Of a stretch of DNA of 64,000 nucleotides, positions 7,701-16,190 are shown piece by piece. Both the position numbers and the translations under genes were made by a program. The stretch is from positions 11,765-75,764 of the forward strand of contig JAEDLP010000001.1 in the NCBI GenBank assembly GCA_016295225.1. The letters run 5' to 3'. The number at the start of each line of letters is the position of its first letter. Within the stretch, counting starts at the first letter, position 1. Under the pieces are notes generated by a model, which was given only the letters and a program-made list of their open reading frames with translations, was not told the DNA's origin and made no database searches. This DNA comes from Oscillospiraceae bacterium (GTDB taxonomy: Bacteria > Bacillota > Clostridia > Oscillospirales > Oscillospiraceae).

Positions 7701-8510
7701 ATGAACATACTTGTTTGTATCAAGCAAGTGCCGGACACGACCATTATCAAGATCGATCCTGTCACCAACACCCTGATGCGTGAGGGCGTTCCCGCCATCG
7801 TCAGCCCCTTCGACGCTTATGCAGTCGAAGCTGCTGCCCGCATTAAGGACAAGGATAAGAACACCAAGATCTTCATCCTGTCCATGGGTCCCGAGCAGGC
7901 TCTGGCAGCTCTGAAGGAGTGCCTGTCTGTCGGCGGCGACAAGGCATACCTGGTCTCTGACCGCGCTTGCGGCGGTTCCGACACCCTGGCAACCGGTTAC
8001 ATCCTGGCAAACACCATCAAGAAGATCGAAGAGCTGGAAGGCCTGAAGTTCGATATGCTGATGTTCGGTAAGCAGGCTATCGACGGCGATACCGCTCAGG
8101 TCGGTCCTCAGGTCGCTGAGTACCTGGATTATCCCCAGGTCACCTACGGCTGGGAAGTTTGGCCCACCGAGGATGGCGCTGGTGTCCGCGTGAAGAAGGA
8201 ACTGGAAGACGGTTTCGAAATCCTGGAGATGGCTTGCCCCTGCGCAGTTACCATCACCAAGCCCGACTATGAGCCCCGCTTCCCCACCATCAAGTCCAAG
8301 ATGGCTGCCAACAAGGCAAAGATCCCCGTTCTGTCCGCAGCTGACTGCAACCTGGACGTCGAGCAGTCCGGCCTGAAGGGCTCTCCCACCAAGGTTAAGA
8401 AGAGCTTCACTCCTCCTCGTAAGGAAGGCGGCCTGAAGATCAAGGAAGAGACTCCTGAAGAGTCCGCAAAGAAGCTGTACGACCTGCTCAAGGACAAGGG
8501 CGTTATCTAA
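7701..8510 (+). CDS. etfB: Electron transfer flavoprotein, beta subunit
   Basis: 269 residues starting MNILVCIKQVPDTT, the standard EtfB opening. It has the SPFDAYAVEAAARIKD region and the adenine-nucleotide-binding segment DGDTAQVGPQVAEYL (about 128-142). EtfB pairs with EtfA to carry FAD and pass electrons to or from the acyl-CoA dehydrogenase encoded downstream. In anaerobic clostridia such EtfAB-dehydrogenase complexes can bifurcate electrons from NADH to crotonyl-CoA and ferredoxin, which is likely but unproven here. Codon use is strongly biased (GCT, GTC, CTG, AAG), as in a highly expressed gene. It is first in the operon, 21 bases before etfA. Confidence 0.95.
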   Translation: MNILVCIKQVPDTTIIKIDPVTNTLMREGVPAIVSPFDAYAVEAAARIKDKDKNTKIFILSMGPEQALAALKECLSVGGDKAYLVSDRACGGSDTLATGYILANTIKKIEELEGLKFDMLMFGKQAIDGDTAQVGPQVAEYLDYPQVTYGWEVWPTEDGAGVRVKKELEDGFEILEMACPCAVTITKPDYEPRFPTIKSKMAANKAKIPVLSAADCNLDVEQSGLKGSPTKVKKSFTPPRKEGGLKIKEETPEESAKKLYDLLKDKGVI

Positions 8511-8531
8511 TAGAGGGGAGGACGAAGAACA

Positions 8532-9551
8532 ATGTTACAGACTAGCTATGAAGCAAAGAGCAAGGACCTGTGGGTCTTTATTGAGACCAAGAACGGCAAG
8601 GCAAGAAACGTTGGCCTGGAGCTGCTGAACCCCGGCCGCCGTCTGGCTGCTATCCAGGGCGGTAAGACCGTCGCTCTGGTCATCGGTTACAACTGCGACG
8701 AGGCTGTTAAGGATGCTATCGCATACGGCGCTGACAAGGTCCTGGTTGTCGACAACGAGGTCTATGATCACTACAGCACCGACGCATACACCGCTGCTAT
8801 CGTGCACTGCGTCGAGAACGACTGCCCCACCTCCATCCTGATGGGCGCATCCCCCCTGGGCCGTGACCTGGGCCCCCGTGTCGCTGGTCGTCTGAGAACC
8901 GGTCTGACCGCAGACTGCACCTCTCTGGACATCGACGAGGCTACTGGTAAGGTCGCTTGGACCCGTCCCGCATTCGGTGGTAACCTGATGGCTACCATCC
9001 TGTGCCCCTTCACCTTCCCCCAGATCGGTACCTGCCGTCCCGGCGTCAACAAGAAGCTGGAGCCCGACTACAACCGTACCGCTGATGTTGAGAAGATCGA
9101 CTTCGTGTTCCCCGCTGACAAGATCCGCATCAAGGTCATCGAGACCATCGCTGAGGAAGGCGAGAAGGTCGACCTGGAAGGCGCTGAGATCATCGTCTCC
9201 GGTGGCCGTGGTCTGGGTGGCCCCGAGGGCTTCGAGACCGTGATTAAGCCTCTGGCTGACGCACTGGGCGGCGTTGTTGGCTCCTCCCGTGCAGCAGTTG
9301 ACGCTGGCTGGATCCCCCACTCCCACCAGGTTGGCCAGACCGGTAAGACCGTCGGCCCCAAGCTGTATGTCGCATGCGGCATCTCCGGCGCTATCCAGCA
9401 CCTGGCTGGCATGGGCTCCTCTGACTTCATCGTCTGCATCAACAAGGACGTTGAGGCTCCCATCTTCGGCGTGGCTGACCTGGGTGTTGTTGGCAACCTG
9501 TATGACGTCTGCCCCGCTCTGACCAAGCTGATCCTGGCTGACAAGGACTAA
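8532..9551 (+). CDS. etfA: Electron transfer flavoprotein, alpha subunit
   Basis: 339 residues. The N-terminal domain pairs with EtfB. The C-terminal FAD domain contains the EtfA signature around GGVVGSSRAAVDAGW and HQVGQTGKTV, followed by YVACGISGAIQHLAGM (about 285-300), which binds FAD. It forms the flavoprotein that exchanges electrons with the dehydrogenase of the same operon. A ribosome-binding site GGGGAGG lies about 10 bases upstream of the ATG. Codon bias matches etfB. A strong hairpin with a short AT-rich spacer separates it from the dehydrogenase gene. Confidence 0.95.
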   Translation: MLQTSYEAKSKDLWVFIETKNGKARNVGLELLNPGRRLAAIQGGKTVALVIGYNCDEAVKDAIAYGADKVLVVDNEVYDHYSTDAYTAAIVHCVENDCPTSILMGASPLGRDLGPRVAGRLRTGLTADCTSLDIDEATGKVAWTRPAFGGNLMATILCPFTFPQIGTCRPGVNKKLEPDYNRTADVEKIDFVFPADKIRIKVIETIAEEGEKVDLEGAEIIVSGGRGLGGPEGFETVIKPLADALGGVVGSSRAAVDAGWIPHSHQVGQTGKTVGPKLYVACGISGAIQHLAGMGSSDFIVCINKDVEAPIFGVADLGVVGNLYDVCPALTKLILADKD

Positions 9552-9587
9552 TTTCGTCAAAAAATAAAAATTTAATATACCCACGCG

Positions 9588-9610
9588 CCTCCCCCGCAAA
9601 GCGGGGGAGG
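9588..9610 (+). promoter_or_regulatory. Intercistronic hairpin between etfA and the dehydrogenase gene
   Basis: Perfect 10-bp GC stem CCTCCCCCGC / GCGGGGGAGG with an AAA loop, followed by C's rather than T's. It is unlikely to be an intrinsic terminator and more likely an mRNA stability or processing element. Confidence 0.6.
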
Positions 9611-9638
9611 CCCCCCGATGGGAAAGAAAGGAAAAACT

Positions 9639-10784
9639 ATGGATTTCAAGTTCAACGAGATGGAGCAGGAAATCATCGACATGCTGCATGATTTCTGCAT
9701 CAAGGAAGTTAAGCCTATCGCTGCAGAGCTGGATGAGAAGGAAGAGTTCACTCAGAACGCTCGCGAGAAGCTGGCTGAGATGGGTATGCTGGGCACCTAT
9801 ATTCCCGAGGAATATGGCGGCGCTGGCCTGTCCTACCTGACCTACATCGCATGCTGCGAGGAGCTGGCAAAGTACTGCGCTTCCACCTCCATCATGTTCT
9901 CTGTTCACGGTTCTCTGTGCTCCTGGCCCATCCTGGAGTTCGGCACCGAGGAGCAGAAGCAGAAGTACCTGGTTCCCCTGGCACAGGGCGAGAAGCTGGG
10001 CGCTATGGGTCTGACCGAGCCCTCTGCTGGTACTGACGCTGCTGGCGTCCGCACCACCGCTGTCCTGAAGGGCGACAAGTACATCCTGAACGGCACCAAG
10101 ATCTTCATCACCAACGGCTACTATGCAGATACCTATGTTATCTTTGCTCGTACCAACCCCGATCTGAGCGTTGGCCACAAGGGCCTGTCCGCCTTCATCG
10201 TTGAGAAGGGCTTCAAGGGCTTCAGCTTCGGCACCAAGGAGAAGAAGATGGGCATCCGTGCTTCCGCTACCTACGAGCTGGTCTTCGATGACTGCGAGGT
10301 CCCCGCAGAGAACCTGCTGGGCAAGGAAGGCGAAGGCTTCAAGATCGCTATGCAGCTGCTGGACGGCGGCCGTATCGGCGTCGGCGCTCAGGCTCTGGGT
10401 ATTGCTCAGGGTGCTATCGATGAGGCTATTCCTTATCTGAAGCAGCGCAAGCAGTTCGGCAAGCCCCTGTCCGCTTTCCAGAACACTCAGTTCGAGCTGG
10501 CTGACATGCAGACCAAGGTTGACGCTTCCCGTCTGCTGCTGTATCGTGCTGCTGAAGCTAAGGCTGCTCACGAGCCCTACAGCCACCTGGCTGCTATGGG
10601 CAAGCTGTTCGCTTCCGAGGTTGCTTCCGACGTCACCCGTCGCGTTGTTCAGCTGATCGGCGGCTGCGGCTACACCCGTGAGTATCCCTTCGAGCGCATG
10701 ATGCGTGACGCTAAGATCACCGAGATCTATGAGGGTACTAGCGAAGTTCAGAGAATGGTTATCTCCGGCTGGATGCTGAAGTAA
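9639..10784 (+). CDS. bcd: Acyl-CoA dehydrogenase, short-chain (butyryl-CoA dehydrogenase type)
   Basis: 381 residues with the complete acyl-CoA dehydrogenase fold. The FAD/substrate segment is GAMGLTEPSAGTDAAGVRTTA, the middle beta domain includes KIFITNGYYADTYVIFART, and the C-terminal helical domain ends with EIYEGTSEVQRMVI. The Glu near 365 in that last motif is the catalytic base of short-chain enzymes. It interconverts an acyl-CoA and its enoyl-CoA with Etf as electron partner. Clustering with etfBA and sequence type suggest butyryl-CoA dehydrogenase, but a branched or amino-acid-derived acyl-CoA cannot be excluded. I start at 9639 because AAAGGA precedes it. An upstream in-frame ATG (9618) sits against the GC hairpin without a binding site. 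Codon bias is strong. Confidence 0.92.
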   Translation: MDFKFNEMEQEIIDMLHDFCIKEVKPIAAELDEKEEFTQNAREKLAEMGMLGTYIPEEYGGAGLSYLTYIACCEELAKYCASTSIMFSVHGSLCSWPILEFGTEEQKQKYLVPLAQGEKLGAMGLTEPSAGTDAAGVRTTAVLKGDKYILNGTKIFITNGYYADTYVIFARTNPDLSVGHKGLSAFIVEKGFKGFSFGTKEKKMGIRASATYELVFDDCEVPAENLLGKEGEGFKIAMQLLDGGRIGVGAQALGIAQGAIDEAIPYLKQRKQFGKPLSAFQNTQFELADMQTKVDASRLLLYRAAEAKAAHEPYSHLAAMGKLFASEVASDVTRRVVQLIGGCGYTREYPFERMMRDAKITEIYEGTSEVQRMVISGWMLK

Positions 10785-10815
10785 TTGATACTCTGTCTCG
10801 TTTTTTAAGAAATTC

Positions 10816-10850
10816 AAGAAGGCGCAGTGGCTTGCCGCTGCGCCTTCTTT
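10816..10850 (+). terminator. Terminator of the etfBA-bcd operon
   Basis: AAGAAGGCGCAG pairs with CTGCGCCTTCTT across a 10-base loop, ending in TTT. Confidence 0.85.
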
Positions 10851-10871
10851 CTATTCGGAAAAGAGGACCTT

Positions 10872-11435
10872 ATGTATATTGACACAACCTTATATACTGG
10901 CCGTCCTGCCGACTGCACTGGCCGCCTGGAGAAAGAGGTGGCCTGCTATGACCTCCTGGACGCCCTTGGCATCTCCTATCAGCGTGTGGATCACGATGCG
11001 GCGGATACCATCACGGCATGTGAAGAGGTGGAAGGCTATTTGGGCGCCAAGATATGCAAAAACTTAGTGCTGTGCAACCGCCAGAAGACGGATTTCTATC
11101 TCCTGCTGATGGACGGGGAGAAACCCTTCCACACCAAGGACCTCTCCAAGCAGATCGGGTCCTCCCGTCTGTCGTTTGCTCCTCCGGAGGAGATGGAGAA
11201 GTACTTGGGGGTAACTCCGGGTTCCGCTACGATTCTGGCTCTGATGAACGACAAGGAGCATAAGGTGCGTCTGGTTCTGGACCGGTCGGTGGCTGACGGC
11301 GATGTGTTTGGCTGCCATCCCTGCATCAACACCTCCTCTCTTGCCCTGTCCATGAAGGAAATTCGCAGTAAGTTCTTACCCCATCTGGGGATTGAAGCCA
11401 TGATCGTTGACCTCCCCGATGATCGGGAAGGGTGA
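10872..11435 (+). CDS. Prolyl-tRNA deacylase (YbaK/ProX-type editing enzyme)
   Basis: 187 residues with the YbaK/aminoacyl-tRNA deacylase fold. An N-terminal segment with RVDHDAADTITACEEVEGYLGAK is followed by KNLVLCNRQKTDFYLLLM, whose Lys is conserved in the editing site, then FAPPEEMEKYLGVTPGSATILAL and FGCHPCINTSSLAL. Free-standing members hydrolyse mischarged Ala- or Cys-tRNA(Pro) in the cytoplasm. The sequence resembles the PrdX/ProX branch common in clostridia. The start at 10872 is supported by AAGAGGA. An in-frame upstream ATG at 10827 lies inside the preceding terminator and is unlikely. Exact tRNA specificity is not visible. Confidence 0.85.
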   Translation: MYIDTTLYTGRPADCTGRLEKEVACYDLLDALGISYQRVDHDAADTITACEEVEGYLGAKICKNLVLCNRQKTDFYLLLMDGEKPFHTKDLSKQIGSSRLSFAPPEEMEKYLGVTPGSATILALMNDKEHKVRLVLDRSVADGDVFGCHPCINTSSLALSMKEIRSKFLPHLGIEAMIVDLPDDREG

Positions 11436-11447
11436 GTGGACATGACG

Positions 11448-11492
11448 AGAAGACCCATGTTGCCGGAAGAAATCCGACAATGTGGGTTTTCT
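11448..11492 (+). terminator. Terminator after the deacylase gene
   Basis: Fifteen-base-pair stem with G-U pairs: 11448-11462 pairs with 11478-11492. TTTTCTT forms the end of the stem and its tail. Confidence 0.75.
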
Positions 11493-11520
11493 TATTGTGT
11501 GGGAAAAAACCATTGTCCTG

Positions 11521-11549
11521 TGGAAATCTATCTGTGGGTATGATATAAT
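11521..11549 (+). promoter_or_regulatory. Candidate promoter of the YkvI-like permease gene
   Basis: A perfect TATAAT at 11544-11549 lies about 35 bases before the start codon. The -35 box is weak (TGGAAA, 17-base spacer). Confidence 0.45.
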
Positions 11550-11583
11550 AATTTGCTAAACTTATTGTGGTGGAGGAAATGTC

Positions 11584-12672
11584 ATGCAGATTAGAGGAAG
11601 ACAGTTGGCCTTCACTTGGATCGGGTGTTTCCTTGGGGCTGGATTTGTGTCCGGTCAGGAAATCAGCCAGTTTTTCAATCACTTTGGGCTTTCCGGTCTT
11701 CTGGGGCAGGTTGGAGCCGTCCTTTTGCTCTCCCTGCTCTGCGGTGTTGTTTTTTCCCTGTCGAAGAAGACCGGGCGCAGCGAGGTTCATGAAATCGCAG
11801 TGCCTTTGGAGAATCCCCTTTTGCGTGGCGTGGCAGTGGTCGTTGCGATCTCCTACATGTTTGGTATTTATGTAGTCATGTGCGCTGGTGTCGGCACTTT
11901 GCTGGAGCAGCTGACAGGCAGTTATATTTTGTGCCTGGTTTGCAGCGCGGTCTTTTGCGCAGTGATTACGGCCGTTGCAATTCACGGGATGGGCGGTGCG
12001 ATCCGGGTCTTTTCCAAGATCATGCCGGTGCTGGTGGCCTTATCCCTGGTGGTGGTGGCCGCCGGACTTCTGACCTTTGCCAGGGATGGCCTTCAGTTCC
12101 AACCTGCCGCCACGAAAAATCCTGTGGTGAACCAATGGCTGCTGGCGGCGGTGACTTACGTGTCCTACAATTTTTTGTCGGGCATCGGCACGTTGGCGCC
12201 TCTGGGTACGATGGTCCGTTCTCCCCGGGATATCCGTGAAGGTGTTTTACTGGGCGGCGGTATCTTGTTGGCGGTGTCCTTTGGAATCCACCTAGCCATG
12301 GCGGCCCTGCCTGTGAGCACAGAGGCGGAGCTGCCTATGCTGTACCTGGCCGGAGCGCTCAGTCCGCTGCTGGAGGGGGCGTATGCCGTGGTGATTTTCT
12401 TGGGGATGTTTGGTGCCTCCATGTCGGTTTTTGTTCCCGTGCCCCAGTACTTATTTCGATTTCCACGCTTTCAGAGACATCCCGTTCTTGTGCCGGTGGC
12501 CCTGAGCGCGGCAGCGTTTTTTCTCAGTCAGGCTGGATTCAGTGATTTGATCGGTACAATCTATCCCTTGTATGGATTTGTTGGCTTTTTGTATATTGCG
12601 GGTATCCTGGCCCATGCGTGGATGACCCGTCAAAGGAGAAAAACAGGAGGAGACCATGGTACGAATCAGTAA
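11584..12672 (+). CDS. YkvI family integral membrane transporter-like protein
   Basis: 362 residues with about ten hydrophobic segments. The first contains FTWIGCFLGAGFVSGQEISQFF, a glycine-rich broken helix typical of LeuT-fold (APC-like) secondary transporters and highly characteristic of the YkvI family. No substrate is known for the family. GTGGAGGAAATG places the ribosome-binding site 6-8 bases before the ATG. The 3' end overlaps the following FAD-protein gene by 17 bases, so the two are probably translated together. Loops are short and no extra domains are visible. Confidence 0.85.
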   Translation: MQIRGRQLAFTWIGCFLGAGFVSGQEISQFFNHFGLSGLLGQVGAVLLLSLLCGVVFSLSKKTGRSEVHEIAVPLENPLLRGVAVVVAISYMFGIYVVMCAGVGTLLEQLTGSYILCLVCSAVFCAVITAVAIHGMGGAIRVFSKIMPVLVALSLVVVAAGLLTFARDGLQFQPAATKNPVVNQWLLAAVTYVSYNFLSGIGTLAPLGTMVRSPRDIREGVLLGGGILLAVSFGIHLAMAALPVSTEAELPMLYLAGALSPLLEGAYAVVIFLGMFGASMSVFVPVPQYLFRFPRFQRHPVLVPVALSAAAFFLSQAGFSDLIGTIYPLYGFVGFLYIAGILAHAWMTRQRRKTGGDHGTNQ

Positions 12673-14242
12673 TTTGATCTTACCTCCCGATGGAGATCCC
12701 TCTCTGCTGAAAAAGAAGGCGGCGAGGGTATTGGGGGTTCCGGTGGGCAAACTCCACCGGTGTGTCCCGGTGCGGCAGTCTATCGACGCACGAAAAAAGA
12801 ACAACGTTCACTATGTGATGACGGTTGACGTGTCCCTTTCCCAGGAGGAAGAGGTGGTGCGTCGGGTCAAGGATAAGAATGTAAAGCTGCAGGAGGAACC
12901 GGCTGCCTATCAGTTTCCCGCAGTGACCCGTGGGTCTTCCCTCCAGCCTGTGGTGGTGGGCAGCGGTCCCGCCGGGCTTCTGGCCTCCCTGTGTCTTGCC
13001 CGTGCCGGCCTGCGTCCCATCCTGCTGGAGCGTGGACAGGCTCTGGAACAGCGGGTGAAGGATGTGGAGGCCTTTTGGGGCGGGGGAGACCTGGACCCGG
13101 AATCCAACGTGCAGTTTGGCGAAGGGGGCGCAGGAACCTTTTCCGACGGTAAGCTCACCACCGGCACCCATGACCCCCGCATTTCTCACGTGATGCAGAC
13201 CTTTGTTGGGGCGGGGGCTCCGGAGGATATCCTCTGGCAGCACAAGCCTCACGTGGGTACCGACCTCCTTCGGCGGGTGGTGAAGAACATCCGGGAGGAG
13301 ATCAAAAGGCTGGGCGGCGAGGTGCGCTTTGGCCACCGCCTGACGGACATGAAAACGGTGGGGGATCAGCTCACGGAGATCGTGGTGGATGACGGAGGCA
13401 GCACCTACACCATGGCCTGTGACGCGCTGATCCTGGCCCCCGGCCACTCGGCCCGGGATACCTTCCGGATGCTGCGGGAGGCCGGCGCCGAGATGGAGCA
13501 GAAGCCCTTTGCCATCGGCGTGCGCATCGAGCATAAGCAGGAGAACATCAGCCGGGCCCAGTTTGGAGAGGCCTGGGAGAAGCTCCCTCCGGCGGACTAC
13601 AAGCTGGTCTGCCACCTGCCCAGCGGCCGGTCGGCCTATACCTTCTGCGTCTGTCCCGGCGGACAGATCGTGGCGGCGGCCTCCCATCCCGGGATGCTGG
13701 TGACCAACGGTATGAGCAACCGGGCACGGGACGGCCAGTATATCAACGGCGGCTTCCTGGTGGGGGTTCAGCCCCAGGACTTTGGCAGCGACGACCCGCT
13801 GGCCGGCGTGGCTTTCCAGGAGATTTGGGAGAGAAAGGCATACGCCTATGGCCGTCCGGGTTATGAGGCCCCGGCCCAGCGGGTGGGCGATTTTCTGCGG
13901 GGGGTCCCCAGTCCTGTTGGGCTGACCAACCGCAGCACCTATCGGCCTGACGTCTGCTTTGGCGACCTGCGGGAGACCCTGCCTGCCTTTGTCACCGATT
14001 CCCTGGCGGAAGCCCTTCCCGTCCTGGACCGCAAGCTCCATGGGTTCGGTGCGCCGGACGCCTTGATGGTGGGGGTAGAGACCCGCTCCTCCTCACCGGT
14101 ACGCCTTCTGCGGGACCGGAGCTATCAGTCCAACATCCGTGGACTCTATCCCTGCGGAGAGGGCGCCGGGTATGCCGGCGGCATCGTTTCCGCAGCGGTG
14201 GACGGTATCCGGGTAGCGGAAGCAGTTGCGGCCCCTCTTTGA
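12656..14242 (+). CDS. FAD-dependent oxidoreductase (COG2509 type)
   Basis: 528 residues. An N-terminal 80-residue domain with a positively charged VRQSIDARKKNNVHYV stretch precedes an FAD Rossmann motif, VVGSGPAGLLASLCLARAG (about 98-116). Then come SNVQFGEGGAGTFSDGKL and a C-terminal PCGEGAGYAGGIVSAAVDG motif that closes the FAD site. This matches a broadly conserved group of uncharacterised flavoproteins annotated as FAD-dependent dehydrogenases. Physiological substrate is unknown. The ATG lies inside the end of the permease gene, with GGAGGAG just upstream, which implies coupling. Confidence 0.85.
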   Translation: MVRISNLILPPDGDPSLLKKKAARVLGVPVGKLHRCVPVRQSIDARKKNNVHYVMTVDVSLSQEEEVVRRVKDKNVKLQEEPAAYQFPAVTRGSSLQPVVVGSGPAGLLASLCLARAGLRPILLERGQALEQRVKDVEAFWGGGDLDPESNVQFGEGGAGTFSDGKLTTGTHDPRISHVMQTFVGAGAPEDILWQHKPHVGTDLLRRVVKNIREEIKRLGGEVRFGHRLTDMKTVGDQLTEIVVDDGGSTYTMACDALILAPGHSARDTFRMLREAGAEMEQKPFAIGVRIEHKQENISRAQFGEAWEKLPPADYKLVCHLPSGRSAYTFCVCPGGQIVAAASHPGMLVTNGMSNRARDGQYINGGFLVGVQPQDFGSDDPLAGVAFQEIWERKAYAYGRPGYEAPAQRVGDFLRGVPSPVGLTNRSTYRPDVCFGDLRETLPAFVTDSLAEALPVLDRKLHGFGAPDALMVGVETRSSSPVRLLRDRSYQSNIRGLYPCGEGAGYAGGIVSAAVDGIRVAEAVAAPL

Positions 14243-14279
14243 CGATGTGCAGAAATGCTGCCGATTTAAGAAGAGATAG

Positions 14280-14309
14280 TTGCAATTGAGGGGTAAAATG
14301 GTATATAAT
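14280..14309 (+). promoter_or_regulatory. Promoter of glnS
   Basis: TTGCAA (14280-14285), 18 bases, perfect TATAAT (14304-14309), 41 bases before the chosen start. Confidence 0.65.
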
Positions 14310-14350
14310 AAATCGTTATGATATAGCACTTATAATAAGGAGTGAACACC

Positions 14351-16045
14351 ATGGCGGAAGAAACCATGAGCACGAATTTTATTCATGCGATCATTGAAGA
14401 GGAATTACAGCCGGGAGGACGCTGCGAAGGCAAAAAAGTCCACACCCGTTTCCCGCCGGAGCCCAACGGCTACCTGCATATCGGCCACTGCAAGGCCCTG
14501 ACCATCGACTTTGGCACCGCAGAAAAATACGGCGGTATCTGCAACCTGCGGATGGACGATACCAACCCCGCCAAGGAGGACACCGAGTATGTGGACGCCA
14601 TCCAGGAGGATATCCACTGGCTGGGCTTTGACTGGGACGACCGGTTCTTCTACGGTTCGGATTACTTCGAAAAGACCTATGAGCTGGCAGTGGCCCTCAT
14701 CAAGAAGGGACTGGCCTATGTCTGTGAGCTGACCCCCGAGCAGTTCAGGGAATACCGGGGCGATACCACGACCCCTGCCCAGAGCCCCTGGCGTGACCGC
14801 CCTGTGGAGGAGAGCCTGGAGCTCTTTGAGCGGATGAAGAACGGCGAGTTTGAAGAGGGTAAGTACACCCTCCGTGCCAAGATCGACCTGGCCTCCGGCA
14901 ACTTCAACATGCGTGACCCGGTGCTCTACCGCATCCGGTACATTGAACATCACCGTCAGGGTACCAAGTGGTGCATCTTCCCCATGTACGATTTTGCCCA
15001 CCCCATCCAGGACGCTCTGGAGGGCATTACCCACTCTCTTTGCTCCTTGGAGTATGAGAACCATCGTCCCCTGTACGACTGGGTGGTGAACAATTGCGAC
15101 CTGCCCAGCCGGCCCCGTCAGATCGAGTTTGCCCGCCTTGGCATCAACTACACGGTCATGTCCAAGCGTAAGCTCCGCCTGCTGGTGGAAGAGGGGATGG
15201 TCTCTGGCTGGGATGACCCCCGTATGCCCACCCTCTGCGGACTGCGCCGCCGGGGTTATACCCCCAAGGCCATCCGCTCCTTCTGCGAGCGGATCGGCGT
15301 GTCCAAGGTGGACTCCACCGTGGACTGGGCCTTCCTGGAGTCCTGCCTGCGGGATGACCTGAACGAGTCTGCCAAGCGGGTGATGGCGGTTCTGCATCCT
15401 GTGAAGCTCACCATCACCAACTACCCAGAGGGCCAGAGCGAGGAGCTCCCCGTGGAGAACAATCCCGTGGACCCCGCCTCCGGCGAGCGTATGGTTACCT
15501 TCTCCCGTCACCTGTATATCGAGGCCGACGATTTCATGGAGGAGCCCATCCCCAAGTATAAGCGACTGACCCCCGGCGGTTCGGAATGCCGTCTGAAGGG
15601 TGCTTACCTGATCCGTCCCACTGGCTGCGTGAAGGACGAGAACGGAAACGTAGTGGAAGTTCTCTGCGAGTACGATCCTGAGTCCAAGGGCGGCAACCCC
15701 GCCGACGGCCGTAAGGTCAAGGGCGCGACCATCCACTGGGTGGATGCGGAGACCGCTGTGGATGCGGAGGTCCGTCTTTACGACTACCTCTTCTCCGATC
15801 CCGCGCCCGACGGCCCCGACAAGAACTTCCTGGATTTCCTGAACCCCGAAAGTCTCCAGGTTCTGACTGGCTGCAAGGTGGAGAAGAGACTGGCTGAGAC
15901 CGCGATGCCCGAAAGGGGGAAGACCGCCGAGGCCTTCCAGTTTATGCGCCAGGGTTACTTCTGCCTGGACAGCAAGGACGCTGCGCCCGGTCACCTGGTC
16001 TTCAACCGGAGCGTTTCCCTGAAGGACAGCTTCAAGAAGAAGTAA
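14351..16045 (+). CDS. glnS: Glutaminyl-tRNA synthetase
   Basis: A class I synthetase of 564 residues that charges tRNA(Gln) with glutamine. The signature is RFPPEPNGYLHIGHCKAL, with HIGH near residue 43, followed by the GlnRS-type LRMDDTNPAKED. The KMSKS-equivalent is VMSKRKL near 270. The C-terminal half holds the beta-barrel anticodon-binding domains, including a YDYLFSDPAPD segment. The PPEPNGYLHIGH form separates it from bacterial GluRS. I take the ATG at 14351, 8 bases after AAGGAG. A GTG at 14342 overlaps that site. Many Firmicutes lack this enzyme and use Glu-tRNA(Gln) amidation instead. Confidence 0.95.
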   Translation: MAEETMSTNFIHAIIEEELQPGGRCEGKKVHTRFPPEPNGYLHIGHCKALTIDFGTAEKYGGICNLRMDDTNPAKEDTEYVDAIQEDIHWLGFDWDDRFFYGSDYFEKTYELAVALIKKGLAYVCELTPEQFREYRGDTTTPAQSPWRDRPVEESLELFERMKNGEFEEGKYTLRAKIDLASGNFNMRDPVLYRIRYIEHHRQGTKWCIFPMYDFAHPIQDALEGITHSLCSLEYENHRPLYDWVVNNCDLPSRPRQIEFARLGINYTVMSKRKLRLLVEEGMVSGWDDPRMPTLCGLRRRGYTPKAIRSFCERIGVSKVDSTVDWAFLESCLRDDLNESAKRVMAVLHPVKLTITNYPEGQSEELPVENNPVDPASGERMVTFSRHLYIEADDFMEEPIPKYKRLTPGGSECRLKGAYLIRPTGCVKDENGNVVEVLCEYDPESKGGNPADGRKVKGATIHWVDAETAVDAEVRLYDYLFSDPAPDGPDKNFLDFLNPESLQVLTGCKVEKRLAETAMPERGKTAEAFQFMRQGYFCLDSKDAAPGHLVFNRSVSLKDSFKKK

Positions 16046-16095
16046 GATGCTGCAAATTTCGGGAAAAGAAGGGAAAAGAAAACGCTCGGATTGCC

Positions 16096-16124
16096 TTGCG
16101 AAAAAGGAACTTTTCTGCTATAAT
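16096..16124 (+). promoter_or_regulatory. Promoter of the membrane-protein gene at 16191
   Basis: TTGCGA (16096-16101), 17 bases, perfect TATAAT (16119-16124). Confidence 0.7.
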
Positions 16125-16190
16125 AGTCTGGATTTTGTATGTATATTCCCGAGGGATATGCAGTCCTGAAATAGGGAGTGTTTTCACCGT

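Noticed and set aside
8535..10817. A 760-codon minus-strand frame opposite etfA and the dehydrogenase
   Set aside because: It is a mirror of strongly biased codons in real genes. Its Leu/Ser/Ala-rich translation matches no family and it has no start signal.
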